In this document: in pieces, positions 23,702-32,226 of the stretch
Layout of the letters: each line of letters opens with the position of its first letter
Position numbering within the stretch: the stretch's first letter is position 1
Assembly: GCA_017829075.1 (NCBI GenBank)
Contig: JAGAJA010000008.1
Span: 1 to 39,482 of the forward strand
Direction: 5' to 3'
Source of the DNA: Oscillospiraceae bacterium
Lineage (GTDB): Bacteria; Bacillota_A; Clostridia; Oscillospirales; Ruminococcaceae
DNA: 39,482 nucleotides
The notes under the pieces: generated by a model
What the model was told of the DNA's origin: nothing
The model's input: only the letters and a program-made list of their open reading frames with translations
Databases searched by the model: none
Translations under genes and position numbers: made by a program

Positions 23702-24085
23702 ATGAAAGTAACTTGCGAACCCAAGCATATCAGAACCGTGAACAGCGATAAGACAAGCAAGCTCGCCTATGCCAGCATTACGCTTGACGACTCATTCGTA
23801 GTCCACGGGCTTTCCATCATCAACGGCAGAGAGGGGATGTTCGTTTCCATGCCGCAGCAGTCCTACGTTGACAACGAGGGAGAAAAGAAGTATTCCGATA
23901 CCGCTTTCCCGCTTTCTAAGGACCTGCGCGACAGCATTTCCTCTGTCGTTATCAAGGCTTACCGCCAGAAAATCCGCGAAAACTCTGCCGAGAACACCGC
24001 TCCCGATTACGGTAATGCACCTACTCCCACAGACGCGGACGCGCCGCCGGAGAATTCCGACTATGATATGCCTGAACCGTTCTGA
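23702..24085 (+). CDS. SpoVG-family nucleic-acid-binding protein
   Basis: 127 residues, with AAGGAGG before the ATG at 23702. Family marks: 'KLAYASITLDDSFVVHGLSI' and 'GMFVSMPQQSYVDNEGEKKY', then SDTAFPLSKDLRD, all typical of SpoVG. The last 35 residues are a Pro/Asp/Ala-rich tail absent from chromosomal SpoVG (about 95 residues). SpoVG proteins bind DNA and RNA and act as regulators. Copies within ICE transfer operons are known from annotations, but their role is unclear. It lies between VirB2-like and DUF6133-like genes. Confidence 0.9.
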   Translation: MKVTCEPKHIRTVNSDKTSKLAYASITLDDSFVVHGLSIINGREGMFVSMPQQSYVDNEGEKKYSDTAFPLSKDLRDSISSVVIKAYRQKIRENSAENTAPDYGNAPTPTDADAPPENSDYDMPEPF

Positions 24086-24145
24086 ACGGCAAAACTATCC
24101 CATTCCAGCCAAACCAATACTTAATTTCAAAGGAGAACAAATATT

Positions 24146-24403
24146 ATGAGAAAGCTTATCGACACAATCAGGAACGCCAAGAACAAGGTTATGGCAAAGG
24201 CTATGACCGCCGTAAATACCGCAAGAGAGAACGTCGCAGAGAAAATCGAGGACACCCGCGGCTCCGTTTCCGAGCACGCTATCGTAATCATCATCGGCGT
24301 TGTACTCGGCGGCATTCTGCTGGTAGGACTTATCGCCCTCATGAACAATGTCATCATGCCCTCCACTGAAAGCAAGGTAACGTCCATGTTCGGCATGGGC
24401 TGA
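24146..24403 (+). CDS. DUF6133-like small membrane protein, possible pilin subunit
   Basis: 85 residues, with AAGGAG before the ATG at 24146. A helical basic head (1-38) leads to RGSVSEHAIVIIIGVVLGG and a single long hydrophobic helix (about 45-68), ending 'NVIMPSTESKVTSMFGMG'. The motif 'AI-x-I-x-x-x-V-V-L-G' with a final MF matches the DUF6133 family of Bacillota ICEs. The G-S-V-S-E-H stretch before the hydrophobic helix resembles a Flp prepilin cleavage site (G, then Glu near +5; here +4). A prepilin peptidase is encoded at 25895. It may therefore be the main Tad-type pilin, which is inference. A weak terminator follows. Confidence 0.65.
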   Translation: MRKLIDTIRNAKNKVMAKAMTAVNTARENVAEKIEDTRGSVSEHAIVIIIGVVLGGILLVGLIALMNNVIMPSTESKVTSMFGMG

Positions 24404-24432
24404 TACCACCGGCATGATTTCCGCATAAAAAC

Positions 24433-24461
24433 AGCCCGCAGGACGGAGTGTTTTGCGGGTT
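24433..24461 (+). terminator. Weak terminator or attenuator after the small pilin-like gene
   Basis: A-G-CCCGCA (24433-24440) pairs with TGCGGG-T-T (24454-24461) around a 13-base loop, followed by TGTTTG. The short stem and mixed T tract suggest partial termination, which could make the upstream small proteins more abundant than the downstream channel proteins. Confidence 0.45.
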
Positions 24462-24483
24462 TGTTTGAGGAAAGGAGTCAGCA

Positions 24484-25338
24484 GTGACTTTTATAATCAT
24501 TACCCTTTGCGTAGCGCTGATAAGCGGCATAATCACCACATTCATGAACGAAACCATGCTCAATGGACTTTACGACATTGTGTTCCACGGCGATATAACA
24601 ATGGCGCAGAGTACAGGAGCGAATTTCTTCACGACCGTCACGGGCATAGCATTCACTTTCGCAATGTCGCTTATGGTGCTGAAATTTCTGAAAAAGGGTT
24701 TCGACATATATGTTTTGTGGACTGACGGCGACCCGGACGCAGACCCTATGCTGCTTCTGATAAACTTTGTCCGCGCTGTTGCAACTGCGCTGATTTTTAG
24801 GTGGGTCTACGATATTTTCGTTGACGCCTGCTCAGTAGTTACAAACACCATTCTCACAAGTATCGGTGCGGAAACCAACTACACCGCAACGCTTGTGACA
24901 GGCTTATCCTCGCTCGGAGTGGTACCCGTTATCGCCTGCCTTATTTTCTTTATCTTCTATCTTATTCTTCTCTTTCAATTCATCGCCCGCGGAGTGGAAA
25001 TGCAGGTAATGCTCTGCGGAGTGCCGTTAGCCTGCCTCGGACTGCTTGAAAACGACAAGGGAATATTCCGTTCCTACATAATGCAGTTTGTCAAGGCATT
25101 TATCACAACGGTATCTCAGGTCATGCTGATGAAGATAGGACTGGCGCTTCTGCTTTCAACGGATATCATAAACATGGCAAATATTCCGTGGGGAATCGCC
25201 TGTATGCTTGCAGCAACATCAATGCCGAAAATACTCCGCGAATTTTTCGTACCCACAGGCGGCGGTGGAAGTATCACTAACACCGTATTCCAGACCGTCC
25301 GCGTTGCTCAGATGGCAAAGGGCGCATTTTCAAGTTGA
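24484..25338 (+). CDS. VirB6/TrbL-like polytopic channel protein
   Basis: 284 residues from the GTG at 24484, which has AAAGGAG 6 bases upstream. At least five hydrophobic helices are visible (about 2-20, 50-70, 88-106, 135-165 and 205-245). The conserved-looking centre is 'LLLFQFIARGVEMQVMLCGVPLACLGL', of which the part up to VEMQVM is a VirB6/TrbL-type feature of Gram-positive systems. The Gly-rich end (PTGGGGS) is followed by a short helix. It forms the inner-membrane channel part of the type IV system by family. It is followed after 10 bases by a small membrane protein. Confidence 0.75.
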   Translation: MTFIIITLCVALISGIITTFMNETMLNGLYDIVFHGDITMAQSTGANFFTTVTGIAFTFAMSLMVLKFLKKGFDIYVLWTDGDPDADPMLLLINFVRAVATALIFRWVYDIFVDACSVVTNTILTSIGAETNYTATLVTGLSSLGVVPVIACLIFFIFYLILLFQFIARGVEMQVMLCGVPLACLGLLENDKGIFRSYIMQFVKAFITTVSQVMLMKIGLALLLSTDIINMANIPWGIACMLAATSMPKILREFFVPTGGGGSITNTVFQTVRVAQMAKGAFSS

Positions 25339-25348
25339 GGTGCAGACT

Positions 25349-25564
25349 ATGGATACAAGTCAGATCGACCAGCTCAGCCGTATTCTTCAGGGGCTCATAA
25401 GCACGGGACTTGGTATGCGCGTCGTTTACCTTTTCATAAAACTCATGCACGAGGACGAGGAAGCTGCAAGATACCGCAAAAGGCTGAAGAACACGGTCGT
25501 TTTCGCGATAATAGCGCAGGTGCCTTTCGTGGTAAGGGACATTATCATCAGCTATCTTTCATGA
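25349..25564 (+). CDS. Small two-helix membrane protein
   Basis: 71 residues from the ATG at 25349; the GAGGTG ribosome site overlaps the virB6-like stop. A first hydrophobic segment lies at about 12-32 (ILQGLISTGLGMRVVYLFIKL), then a charged loop (HEDEEAARYRKRLK), then a second segment at 48-70. No family was recognised. Its place between VirB6-like and PrgI-like genes is typical of small T4SS membrane parts. Confidence 0.6.
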   Translation: MDTSQIDQLSRILQGLISTGLGMRVVYLFIKLMHEDEEAARYRKRLKNTVVFAIIAQVPFVVRDIIISYLS

Positions 25565-25577
25565 ACGGAGGTCGCAA

Positions 25578-25904
25578 ATGGAACATGAACACCGCAAGAA
25601 ACTCTATATCCCTTATAACCTGAACTTCGACACCGAGTATTTCACAGGCTTTGGAAAGCCGGAACTAAAGCAGTGCGCCGTTGGTATAACCGGCTTCGGT
25701 ATTGTCGCGGCGCTGCTTATGCTTGTCACAGGCAATCTCGCCGTGCTTGTGATAACTCTCATGATCGGAGCCGCAGGCAGCATAATGATGACGCGAAAAG
25801 ACCCTGTAACCAGGATGTCCGTTATCGGGCAGATATTCGATATGGTGAATTTCGCAAAATCGCAGAAAACTTACAGATACATCTATAAATCAAAATGGTT
25901 CTGA
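25578..25904 (+). CDS. PrgI/VirB3-like membrane protein
   Basis: 108 residues, with CGGAGGT before the ATG at 25578. A polar head 'RKKLYIPYNLNFDTEYFTGF' is followed by two adjacent hydrophobic helices (about 32-50 and 52-72) and a basic tail (KSQKTYRYIYKSKWF). This is the plan of PrgI/VirB3 proteins, which sit next to VirB4 in the inner-membrane complex. In most Gram-positive ICEs prgI is directly followed by virB4. Here the Tad genes intervene and virB4 lies 9.6 kb downstream. The stop overlaps the next start. Confidence 0.78.
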   Translation: MEHEHRKKLYIPYNLNFDTEYFTGFGKPELKQCAVGITGFGIVAALLMLVTGNLAVLVITLMIGAAGSIMMTRKDPVTRMSVIGQIFDMVNFAKSQKTYRYIYKSKWF

Positions 25905-26293
25905 CGGTAGCTGTTCTCATTGCAATATACCTCACTCATATCAGCATTGAGGATATAAAAACGCACACCATCAGCAATTTTGCTCCGATAATCATTTTGC
26001 TGGCAAGCCCGTTTCTGTCATGGATTTCATTCAAAGACAGGATAATCGGCTTGCTAGTTGTGTTTTTCGTTCTGCTTGCCGCAAACCTTATCGCCAATAT
26101 CGGAATGGGAGATGTTAAGCTGTGCGCTGCTCTCGCTTTCGTAATCGGGGCAATACCCGAGCTTATGGCGATACTGCTTGCACTGGCTGCTGCGAAAATT
26201 ATCGGAAAGAACAAAAACGAGATACCGCTTGCGCCTTATCTATGCGCTGCAAACGCGGTCGTCTACATTATGGAGGTAATCCTACATGGCTAA
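25895..26293 (+). CDS. Prepilin peptidase (A24 family, TadV/CpaA-like)
   Basis: 132 residues starting with an ATG at 25895 inside the end of the PrgI-like gene. It is a compact type A24 aspartic protease: the two catalytic Asp are visible as D20 (SIEDIKTHTI) and D73 in the GxGDxK motif (GMGDVKL). About four hydrophobic segments occur. It lacks the N-methylation domain of long type IV prepilin peptidases, as is normal for TadV/CpaA. It would cleave the short leader of the Tad pilins. The gene for the CpaB-like protein begins before its stop. Confidence 0.9.
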   Translation: MVLTVAVLIAIYLTHISIEDIKTHTISNFAPIIILLASPFLSWISFKDRIIGLLVVFFVLLAANLIANIGMGDVKLCAALAFVIGAIPELMAILLALAAAKIIGKNKNEIPLAPYLCAANAVVYIMEVILHG

Positions 26294-27212
26294 AAACAGA
26301 ACTTTGATAGGCATAATCCTTATCGTTATTGCGATAGCCTTATGCTTTGGAATTACGCCGCTTTTCAGCGCGATCCTTGAACAGAAAACAACGGTGATCC
26401 GCTTAAAGGAGGATATTCCACAGGGCGCGCAGGTACAGCCGTCCATGCTTGAGGCGGTCGAGGTCGGTACGCTCAATCTCCCTGCGGATATGCTGACAGA
26501 CCCCGAACTGATAATCGGGAAGTACACCGTCGCGGCAATGTTCACGGGAGATACGTTCTCACCCAGCAAGCTGTCTGATACCATCGACAGCTCCGACACG
26601 CTGCTCCGTCAGCTTAATCTCAACGAAACTGCGATGTCCGTGACCGTCCGCAGCTTTGCAAACGGTCTTTCCGGAAAGCTCCAGCAGGGCGACATCATTC
26701 AGATAGTTTCCGTTGACGAGGAAAACGACGACAAGGCTATCATCTATGATGAACTTCAGTATGTCGAGGTGCTTGCAACCACGGCAGACAGCGGTTCTGA
26801 CGACACCTACAATGCTGATGAGGTCAACGCTGCCGAAGATGAGGATAATCAGCCGTCCCTCTACGCAACTCTGACCGTGATATGTCAGGACAGGACGCAG
26901 GCGCTCCGCCTTGCGCAGTGTGAAAACACAACGCTCCACGCAGTATTTGTGTGCCGCGGCGATTCCGAACACAAGGAGGAATACCTTGAAGCACAGCGCA
27001 GCGTTCTCGGTATTGAGCAGATAGTCAATCCCGATAATGCCCCGAACATTCCCGAAGAAATCCCGAATGAGGATACCGAAATCGGAACAGCAGATACTCC
27101 GGAACTCGATTTAAGCGCACCTGTCGTGGAAATTCCTGCACCGGCGGATAATTCTACACCAATGGAAACAGCCGACAAGCCTGCAATCGTGATTTCCGGC
27201 GGCAGGGGGTGA
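26286..27212 (+). CDS. CpaB/RcpC-like SAF-domain pilus assembly protein
   Basis: 308 residues. GGAGG lies 9 bases before the ATG at 26286, and the gene overlaps the preceding stop by 8 bases. One N-terminal membrane helix (about 5-27) is followed by an SAF domain (about 35-95: 'VIRLKEDIPQGAQV' to 'KYTVAAMFTGDTF'), a RcpC/CpaB-type beta domain (105-235), and an acidic, Pro-rich tail ('NIPEEIPNEDTE'). In Tad systems CpaB sits at the envelope and modulates pilus assembly. In a Gram-positive host there is no secretin, and none was found. Confidence 0.82.
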   Translation: MAKNRTLIGIILIVIAIALCFGITPLFSAILEQKTTVIRLKEDIPQGAQVQPSMLEAVEVGTLNLPADMLTDPELIIGKYTVAAMFTGDTFSPSKLSDTIDSSDTLLRQLNLNETAMSVTVRSFANGLSGKLQQGDIIQIVSVDEENDDKAIIYDELQYVEVLATTADSGSDDTYNADEVNAAEDEDNQPSLYATLTVICQDRTQALRLAQCENTTLHAVFVCRGDSEHKEEYLEAQRSVLGIEQIVNPDNAPNIPEEIPNEDTEIGTADTPELDLSAPVVEIPAPADNSTPMETADKPAIVISGGRG

Positions 27213-27218
27213 TATGCT

Positions 27219-27959
27219 ATGGCAAAGATTTTCGCGATTTACGGCAGCAACGGTGCTTACAAGACTACCACCGCGCTTGCCCTTGCAAACCACATTTCAA
27301 AAACTCAGCTCAAAGCAAACATAATCGTTGTCGGAACTGATGTAACAAAGCCGATAATTCCCATCGTAGCGCCGAACAACAAGGAATTCACCGGTTCGCT
27401 TGGACGCTGCCTTTCAGACGTATCATTTGAGGAAACCGACCTCCGCAGAAATCTGTTACCCATAACAGACCGCATATTTGTTCTCGGCTACAATATCCGT
27501 GAAAACGCGAATACATATCCACGCCCCGATGATACCCGTCTGGCGCAGGTGTTCTCATATCTCCGCAATTCCGCTGATTACATCATAGTTGACTGTATGT
27601 CCACAGTCATAGGTTCAAAAATGACCTCATGGGCGATAATCAACGCAACAAGAACCGTTGAACTGTTTACCTGCGACCTCAATGGACTTGTCTTTGACGG
27701 CTCGCAGGAACCCGTCCTCAAAAGCGAGCAGTATCAGTACAAGAACTTTATCCGTGCACTTGCCCTCGACAATCGTTTCTCGCAGGACGAAGCCTCAATG
27801 CGCAACGCTCTCGGTTACATTTCTGGTGTTATCCCGTTCTGTACAAAGGCAGCGGAAGCCTACAACCAGTCTGTTCTGCTCCACAGCGGAGTAAGCGACG
27901 GCGAATACAACAAAGCTATAAAATCTCTTGCAAATATGCTGATGGGAGGTAAGGAATAA
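27219..27959 (+). CDS. CpaE-like MinD/ParA-type ATPase
   Basis: 246 residues. The P-loop GSNGAYKTTT (residues 9-18) is a variant of the ParA/MinD Walker A: the final K-T-T is kept, but Tyr takes the place of the usual Gly before Lys and the deviant signature Lys is missing. ADYIIVDCMST supplies the Walker B-like Asp. Position and size fit CpaE/TadZ, which places the Tad machine in the cell. The ATG at 27219 follows AGGGGGTGA. The stop overlaps the next start as TAATG. Partition with the ParB-like protein is an alternative role but less likely from context. Confidence 0.75.
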   Translation: MAKIFAIYGSNGAYKTTTALALANHISKTQLKANIIVVGTDVTKPIIPIVAPNNKEFTGSLGRCLSDVSFEETDLRRNLLPITDRIFVLGYNIRENANTYPRPDDTRLAQVFSYLRNSADYIIVDCMSTVIGSKMTSWAIINATRTVELFTCDLNGLVFDGSQEPVLKSEQYQYKNFIRALALDNRFSQDEASMRNALGYISGVIPFCTKAAEAYNQSVLLHSGVSDGEYNKAIKSLANMLMGGKE

Positions 27960-29410
27960 TGCCGTTTTTCAAAAGAAAGAGGAATGCCGCTGCGGAGGAA
28001 AATCCGTCCGCCATTGGCGAGAAGAAATCTATTCCCCGAAAGAAAGCCGCAAAGGGCGAATTTGTCGAGGTCGCCACCAACAACATCAAGGAAATCGAGC
28101 GTATCCATATACCTTTTGACGAGCTGCTTTCCAAGGTTCAGCAGTATATGTCAACGAAATATTCTGTTGATCTGTACCGTTCCGACAACAGGGAGCTGAT
28201 GAAACAGCTCATTCAGCAGTACATGAAGGATAACAATTACTATGTCCCCAACATGATACTGAAAGAGGTTTCCGATAAGCTCTACACGGAAATGGCTGAA
28301 TATTCGCTGCTGACGCAGTATCTCCGCAACCCGCATATCGAGGAGATCAACATCAACGGCTGGGACGATATTACCGTAATTCCTGCGCATGGCGAACGTT
28401 TCAAGGTTCAGGAGCATTTCCGCGACGCCTCCCATGTAGTCGATGTACTCAAGCGGCTGCTCCACCACAATCACATTACATGGGACTCTGCAAAGCCCAT
28501 TGCAACGGGATTCCTCGGCTCCAATATCCGTATAACCGCAGGTTACACCGACATCTGCGATAAGGAGCGCGGTCCCTGTGCTTCTATCCGAATCGTCAAC
28601 CCGATGAAAATAACGCGCGAGCAGTTTATCAAATCGGGAACCATCACCGAGGAAATGTACGATTTCCTGCTGACTTGCTTTATACACGGAATTTCACAGT
28701 GCTTTGCCGGTGAAACGGGTTCGGGAAAAACCACGATAATGGCGGATATCATGAGCAACTATCCCAACCACAAGCGCCTTATCACGCTTGAAAAATCCGT
28801 TCGAGAATTCGACCTTGTCAAGCGTGATGAAAACGGTCGTGTAGTCAACGATGTTCTGCACCTGGTCACAAAGGAAACTGATGATCCTGCCAAAGACGTT
28901 ACGCTTTCCAAACTCCTTACGATGTGCCTGACCATGCACCCCAATGCAATATGTGTCGCAGAAATGAAGAACGACGAAGCTTGGCAGGCGCAGGAGGCGG
29001 CGCGAACCGGACATACGGTACTTACCACTACACACGCCGGTTCTACCGAGGGTATCTACCGCCGTCTTGGTACGCTCTGCCTTCAGGCTTATCCGGCAAT
29101 GAGTTTCAGCGTTATCCTTGCACTTGTAACCGAGGCATTCCCGATAGGCATTTACATGAAGCAGCTTGACGATGGCAGCCGCCGTATTATGGAGATAGCC
29201 GAGTGTATCTACAAAGGCGGCGAGAGCTATGAAACACGCTCTCTGTACCGTTACGATATTCTCTCCGAGGAAAGAAACGAGGACGGCACCGTAAAAATCG
29301 AAGGTCAGTTCGTAAAGGTGAATGCACCGTCAGAAAGCCTTATGAAGCGCCTGCGCGGAAACGGTGTTCCGAAATCCAAACTTGAACTTTACGGGAGGGT
29401 TCCTGCATGA
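27959..29410 (+). CDS. CpaF/TadA secretion ATPase
   Basis: 483 residues. Walker A is GETGSGKT (251-258) in the family context 'CFAGETGSGKTTIM'. The Walker B region has CVAEMKNDEAWQAQEAARTG, followed by a GHTVLTTTHAGS His box. The N-terminal all-alpha part (1-110) precedes the 'NPHIEEININGWDDITV' motif, which is typical of CpaF (compare 'D-x-x-V-x-E-I-x-I-N-G'). This hexameric motor drives assembly of Flp/Tad pili. It overlaps the CpaE stop and the start of tadB by 4 bases, so the ATPase and platform are translationally coupled. Confidence 0.92.
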   Translation: MPFFKRKRNAAAEENPSAIGEKKSIPRKKAAKGEFVEVATNNIKEIERIHIPFDELLSKVQQYMSTKYSVDLYRSDNRELMKQLIQQYMKDNNYYVPNMILKEVSDKLYTEMAEYSLLTQYLRNPHIEEININGWDDITVIPAHGERFKVQEHFRDASHVVDVLKRLLHHNHITWDSAKPIATGFLGSNIRITAGYTDICDKERGPCASIRIVNPMKITREQFIKSGTITEEMYDFLLTCFIHGISQCFAGETGSGKTTIMADIMSNYPNHKRLITLEKSVREFDLVKRDENGRVVNDVLHLVTKETDDPAKDVTLSKLLTMCLTMHPNAICVAEMKNDEAWQAQEAARTGHTVLTTTHAGSTEGIYRRLGTLCLQAYPAMSFSVILALVTEAFPIGIYMKQLDDGSRRIMEIAECIYKGGESYETRSLYRYDILSEERNEDGTVKIEGQFVKVNAPSESLMKRLRGNGVPKSKLELYGRVPA

Positions 29411-30333
29411 AAATGATCTGCTTACTCGGCGCTTTGCTGATGACCGCGGCGATAATCATTCTGCTCGGTCTGACGCCGCAGCGCATAAGCGATGATATTA
29501 TGTCGCTGCTCCACCGAGAAAAATCTCTCAAGGATAAGGTGCTGACAGCACAGGGAAAGCGCAGGAAGTCAAGGCTCCAGCGGCTTTTTGACAACATGAC
29601 CAACGCCCTTGCCGCAACACATTCCGAAAACAAATTCACGCTGCTGATAACAGCGGCGGTGATCGGCGGGTGCGTCGGTGTGCTTTTCGGCGCATTGTTC
29701 AACAATCTTCTCGTTTCAGTGATTCTCATTGCCGCAAGCCTTGTCGTGCCGTATGTATATGTTAAGCTGCTGCTTTCCAACTACAAAAAGCATATCTCCG
29801 AGGAACTTGAAACCGCGCTTTCCATCATTACCACTAACTACATCTCCAACGGTGATATTGCATACGCTGTTCAGCAGTCGATAGACCACATAAACCCGCC
29901 GGTGCAGTTCGCGTTCATTAATTTTCTTGCCAGAGTGGACATGATCTCCTCCAATGTCAAGCTTGCCATTGAGCTTCTCAAAGATGATATTGACAACGAA
30001 ATCTTCTGGGAATGGTGTGACACGCTCATTGAGTGCCAGGACAATTCCACGCAGAGAGTATCTCTCCAGCCGCTTGCTGCAAGGCTTTCCGATATTCGTA
30101 TCGTAAACGCAGAACTTTCAAATATGCTCATGCAGCCGCGCAAGGAGGTTTTCACGATGATCGGGCTTGTTCTTGCAAACTACCCGCTGATTTTCTTCCT
30201 CAATGCGGACTGGTTCTCCGTTCTGACGGATACGCTGTTCGGGCAGATAGTCAACTGTATCGTTGCCGTAACCATAGTTATCGTGATAGCGCTTACATAC
30301 AAGTACACGCAGCCGATAGAATTCAAGAGGTGA
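29407..30333 (+). CDS. TadB-like platform membrane protein
   Basis: 308 residues, starting in an ATGA overlap with the CpaF stop. It has N-terminal hydrophobic segments (2-22, then about 76-115), a cytoplasmic T2SS-F-type helical domain (about 130-255, with 'LETALSIITTNYISNGDIAYAVQ' and 'NEIFWEWCDTL') and two C-terminal helices (about 253-272 and 276-300). This is the TadB layout of the T2SSF superfamily. With TadC it forms the inner-membrane platform that CpaF turns. GGAGGG in the end of cpaF is a likely ribosome site. Confidence 0.82.
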   Translation: MKMICLLGALLMTAAIIILLGLTPQRISDDIMSLLHREKSLKDKVLTAQGKRRKSRLQRLFDNMTNALAATHSENKFTLLITAAVIGGCVGVLFGALFNNLLVSVILIAASLVVPYVYVKLLLSNYKKHISEELETALSIITTNYISNGDIAYAVQQSIDHINPPVQFAFINFLARVDMISSNVKLAIELLKDDIDNEIFWEWCDTLIECQDNSTQRVSLQPLAARLSDIRIVNAELSNMLMQPRKEVFTMIGLVLANYPLIFFLNADWFSVLTDTLFGQIVNCIVAVTIVIVIALTYKYTQPIEFKR

Positions 30334-30337
30334 TGAC

Positions 30338-31285
30338 ATGAGCTTATATGATATTTCGCTAAAAGCCTCTGTATTTCTTGTGTGCGCGCTTTTCTGCGGA
30401 GGTCTTTATTTTCTTGCGCTTGTACTTTTCAAGGTACCGTCAAGCAAAACCACCCGTGCGATACGGCAGATAGGACCGCGAAACCGCCCCACTCCGGACG
30501 GAATTTCACAGCTCTACAACAACGCTGCACAGTTCCTTTCAAAGATACTTCCTATGAGCAAATACCGCGAACAGCAGCTTGAACAGAACCTCAAAATAGC
30601 GCATATCACCATGCCGCCGAAACTCTATGAAGCCAGAGCGATCGTGAAAGCCGCCGGTTATTCTCTGGTCGGAATTCCGGTGTATGTACTGGGCTGGCTT
30701 GCTACAATGACCTTTGACAGCCCGTACATCAAGGCAGTTCCCGCCGTTCTGGCTCTGATGTTCGTTGTAGTAGGAATATTGCAATACACCAACGCGCAGG
30801 AGAAGATAACCGAGGCAATCAAGATGAAGCGCGAGCAGATCGACTTTGACCTCCCGCGGTTCGTATATGCGATCTCGCAGGAAATACGGATTGAGCATAA
30901 TGTCCTTGCCATTCTTGAAAAACACAAAGACAGCTTTTCCGACTACTTCCGCGAGGAAATAGAAATCACCATCGCCGATATGCGCTCGTCAAACTGGGAA
31001 GCTGCGCTGACCAGATTTGAGGGCAGAATAGGTTCGACCCATCTCTCCGAGGTGACGCGCGGACTGATTGAAATGGTTCGCGGTTCGGACACCTCGGTAT
31101 ATTGGGAAAACCTTTCGATACGCTTTTCTGAATATCAAAAACAGCAGCTTCGCACGATCGCGCTTAAAATTCCGCCCAAAATCAACCGTATGTCTATGGT
31201 ATTGCTGTTTGTAATGCTGCTACTATATGTTGTAGTTCTCGGCACTACGATGTTCGACTCCTTCGGCACCCTGTTTGCGTTTTAA
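30338..31285 (+). CDS. TadC-like platform membrane protein
   Basis: 315 residues. AGAGGTG lies before the ATG at 30338, 4 bases after the tadB stop. Helices occur at about 10-34, 105-150 (two segments) and 288-312. The T2SSF cytoplasmic domain spans about 160-285, with 'QIDFDLPRFVYAISQEIRIEHNV' and 'STHLSEVTRGLIEMVRG'. It is the second platform protein and pairs with TadB in all known Tad loci. Length and order (cpaF, tadB, tadC) are standard. Confidence 0.82.
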   Translation: MSLYDISLKASVFLVCALFCGGLYFLALVLFKVPSSKTTRAIRQIGPRNRPTPDGISQLYNNAAQFLSKILPMSKYREQQLEQNLKIAHITMPPKLYEARAIVKAAGYSLVGIPVYVLGWLATMTFDSPYIKAVPAVLALMFVVVGILQYTNAQEKITEAIKMKREQIDFDLPRFVYAISQEIRIEHNVLAILEKHKDSFSDYFREEIEITIADMRSSNWEAALTRFEGRIGSTHLSEVTRGLIEMVRGSDTSVYWENLSIRFSEYQKQQLRTIALKIPPKINRMSMVLLFVMLLLYVVVLGTTMFDSFGTLFAF

Positions 31286-31297
31286 GGGAGGGACAGA

Positions 31298-31702
31298 ATG
31301 AAAAAGCGAATAAAACGGCTCAAAGCCAACAAAGGCAGCACTTACATCAGCGTCACGATTTTCGTGATGATAATGATGATCGTCTTTGTGTTTATAATGT
31401 CCGTCGCGCCTGTATTCCTCACGAAAATGACCCTTAACAACTACGCAAACGAGCTTGCGCGCGAAGCGGAGATAGCCGGCAGGATAGGCACGGAAACCAC
31501 GCACCGCCTTGACCGTCTGAACGAATCCAGCGGACTTACTCCCACCGTAACATGGTCAACCTCCGGCAGAATACAGATAGGCAGGTCATTCACGGTAACG
31601 GTATCGGCGGACGTGGACATATCGTTCTTCATTTTTCAGGGACACACGCTGACGATAAGCTCCACCGCAGAGGGGACATCGGAGGTGTACTGGAAATCAT
31701 GA
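31298..31702 (+). CDS. DUF4320/TadE-like pseudopilin
   Basis: 134 residues, with AGGGAGGG before the ATG at 31298. A basic leader ends in K-G at residue 13, then a hydrophobic helix (STYISVTIFVMIMMIVFVFI) follows, with a small extracytoplasmic beta domain after it. This is the layout of TadE-type minor pilins processed by TadV, and it matches the DUF4320 family found with CpaF-type genes on Bacillota ICEs. The Glu normally at +5 after the cleavage Gly is absent. The stop overlaps the next start (ATGA). Confidence 0.72.
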   Translation: MKKRIKRLKANKGSTYISVTIFVMIMMIVFVFIMSVAPVFLTKMTLNNYANELAREAEIAGRIGTETTHRLDRLNESSGLTPTVTWSTSGRIQIGRSFTVTVSADVDISFFIFQGHTLTISSTAEGTSEVYWKS

Positions 31703-32214
31703 GAATACTGAAAAGACTTCGCTGCAACCGTGGATTTTCCTATGTCATGACCTCGGTTATGATGATAGTCGTACTGCTTATCGGTATGGCTGTCTTTGAG
31801 ATAATCAGAGTGAACGTCGAGGCTGCCGCAGTACGCGACAAATTTGAGGACGCGATAATCTACGCTTCCGTTTCCAACTACTCAAATATGTACGCAGATG
31901 TCCGCGAAAGTCAGGCGGCAACCTGGAAATTCAATGGTCTTACATGGCTGCAAAGCAACACCACCAACCGCAATCAGATACTCAGTTACATGAACCGAGC
32001 AATGTCAAACGGCGAGATAGCGCAATGCACCATCGAATCCATGAATTTCAACGTAACTCCTGCGCCCAGAGCGCCGACCGATACGGACACGGCTGACAAA
32101 TTCGCGGTTGAGGGTACCATGGTTATCACTATTCCGCACGACTTTGCGTGGGGCAGCACCGCGCCAATGCGCTTTACGCTCCATGTTAAATCCAAATGGG
32201 TGGCTAAATTCTGA
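31699..32214 (+). CDS. TadE/TadF-like pseudopilin
   Basis: 171 residues from the ATG at 31699, in an ATGA overlap with the preceding gene; GGAGGTG lies upstream but at a long distance. The leader MRILKRLRCNRG precedes FSYVMTSVMMIVVLLIGMAV, so the cleavage site would read G followed by Phe, as in type IV prepilins, but without Glu at +5. The extracytoplasmic part (45-171) ends in a beta-rich stretch (VEGTMVITIPHDFAWG). It is probably the second minor pilin of the Tad machine. Confidence 0.68.
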   Translation: MRILKRLRCNRGFSYVMTSVMMIVVLLIGMAVFEIIRVNVEAAAVRDKFEDAIIYASVSNYSNMYADVRESQAATWKFNGLTWLQSNTTNRNQILSYMNRAMSNGEIAQCTIESMNFNVTPAPRAPTDTDTADKFAVEGTMVITIPHDFAWGSTAPMRFTLHVKSKWVAKF

Positions 32215-32226
32215 CGGAGGTATCAC

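Noticed and set aside
24343..24360. AACAATGTCATCATG resembles the repeat
   Set aside because: It lies in the coding sequence of the pilin-like protein (NNVIMP), which family conservation explains, and the second arm is absent.
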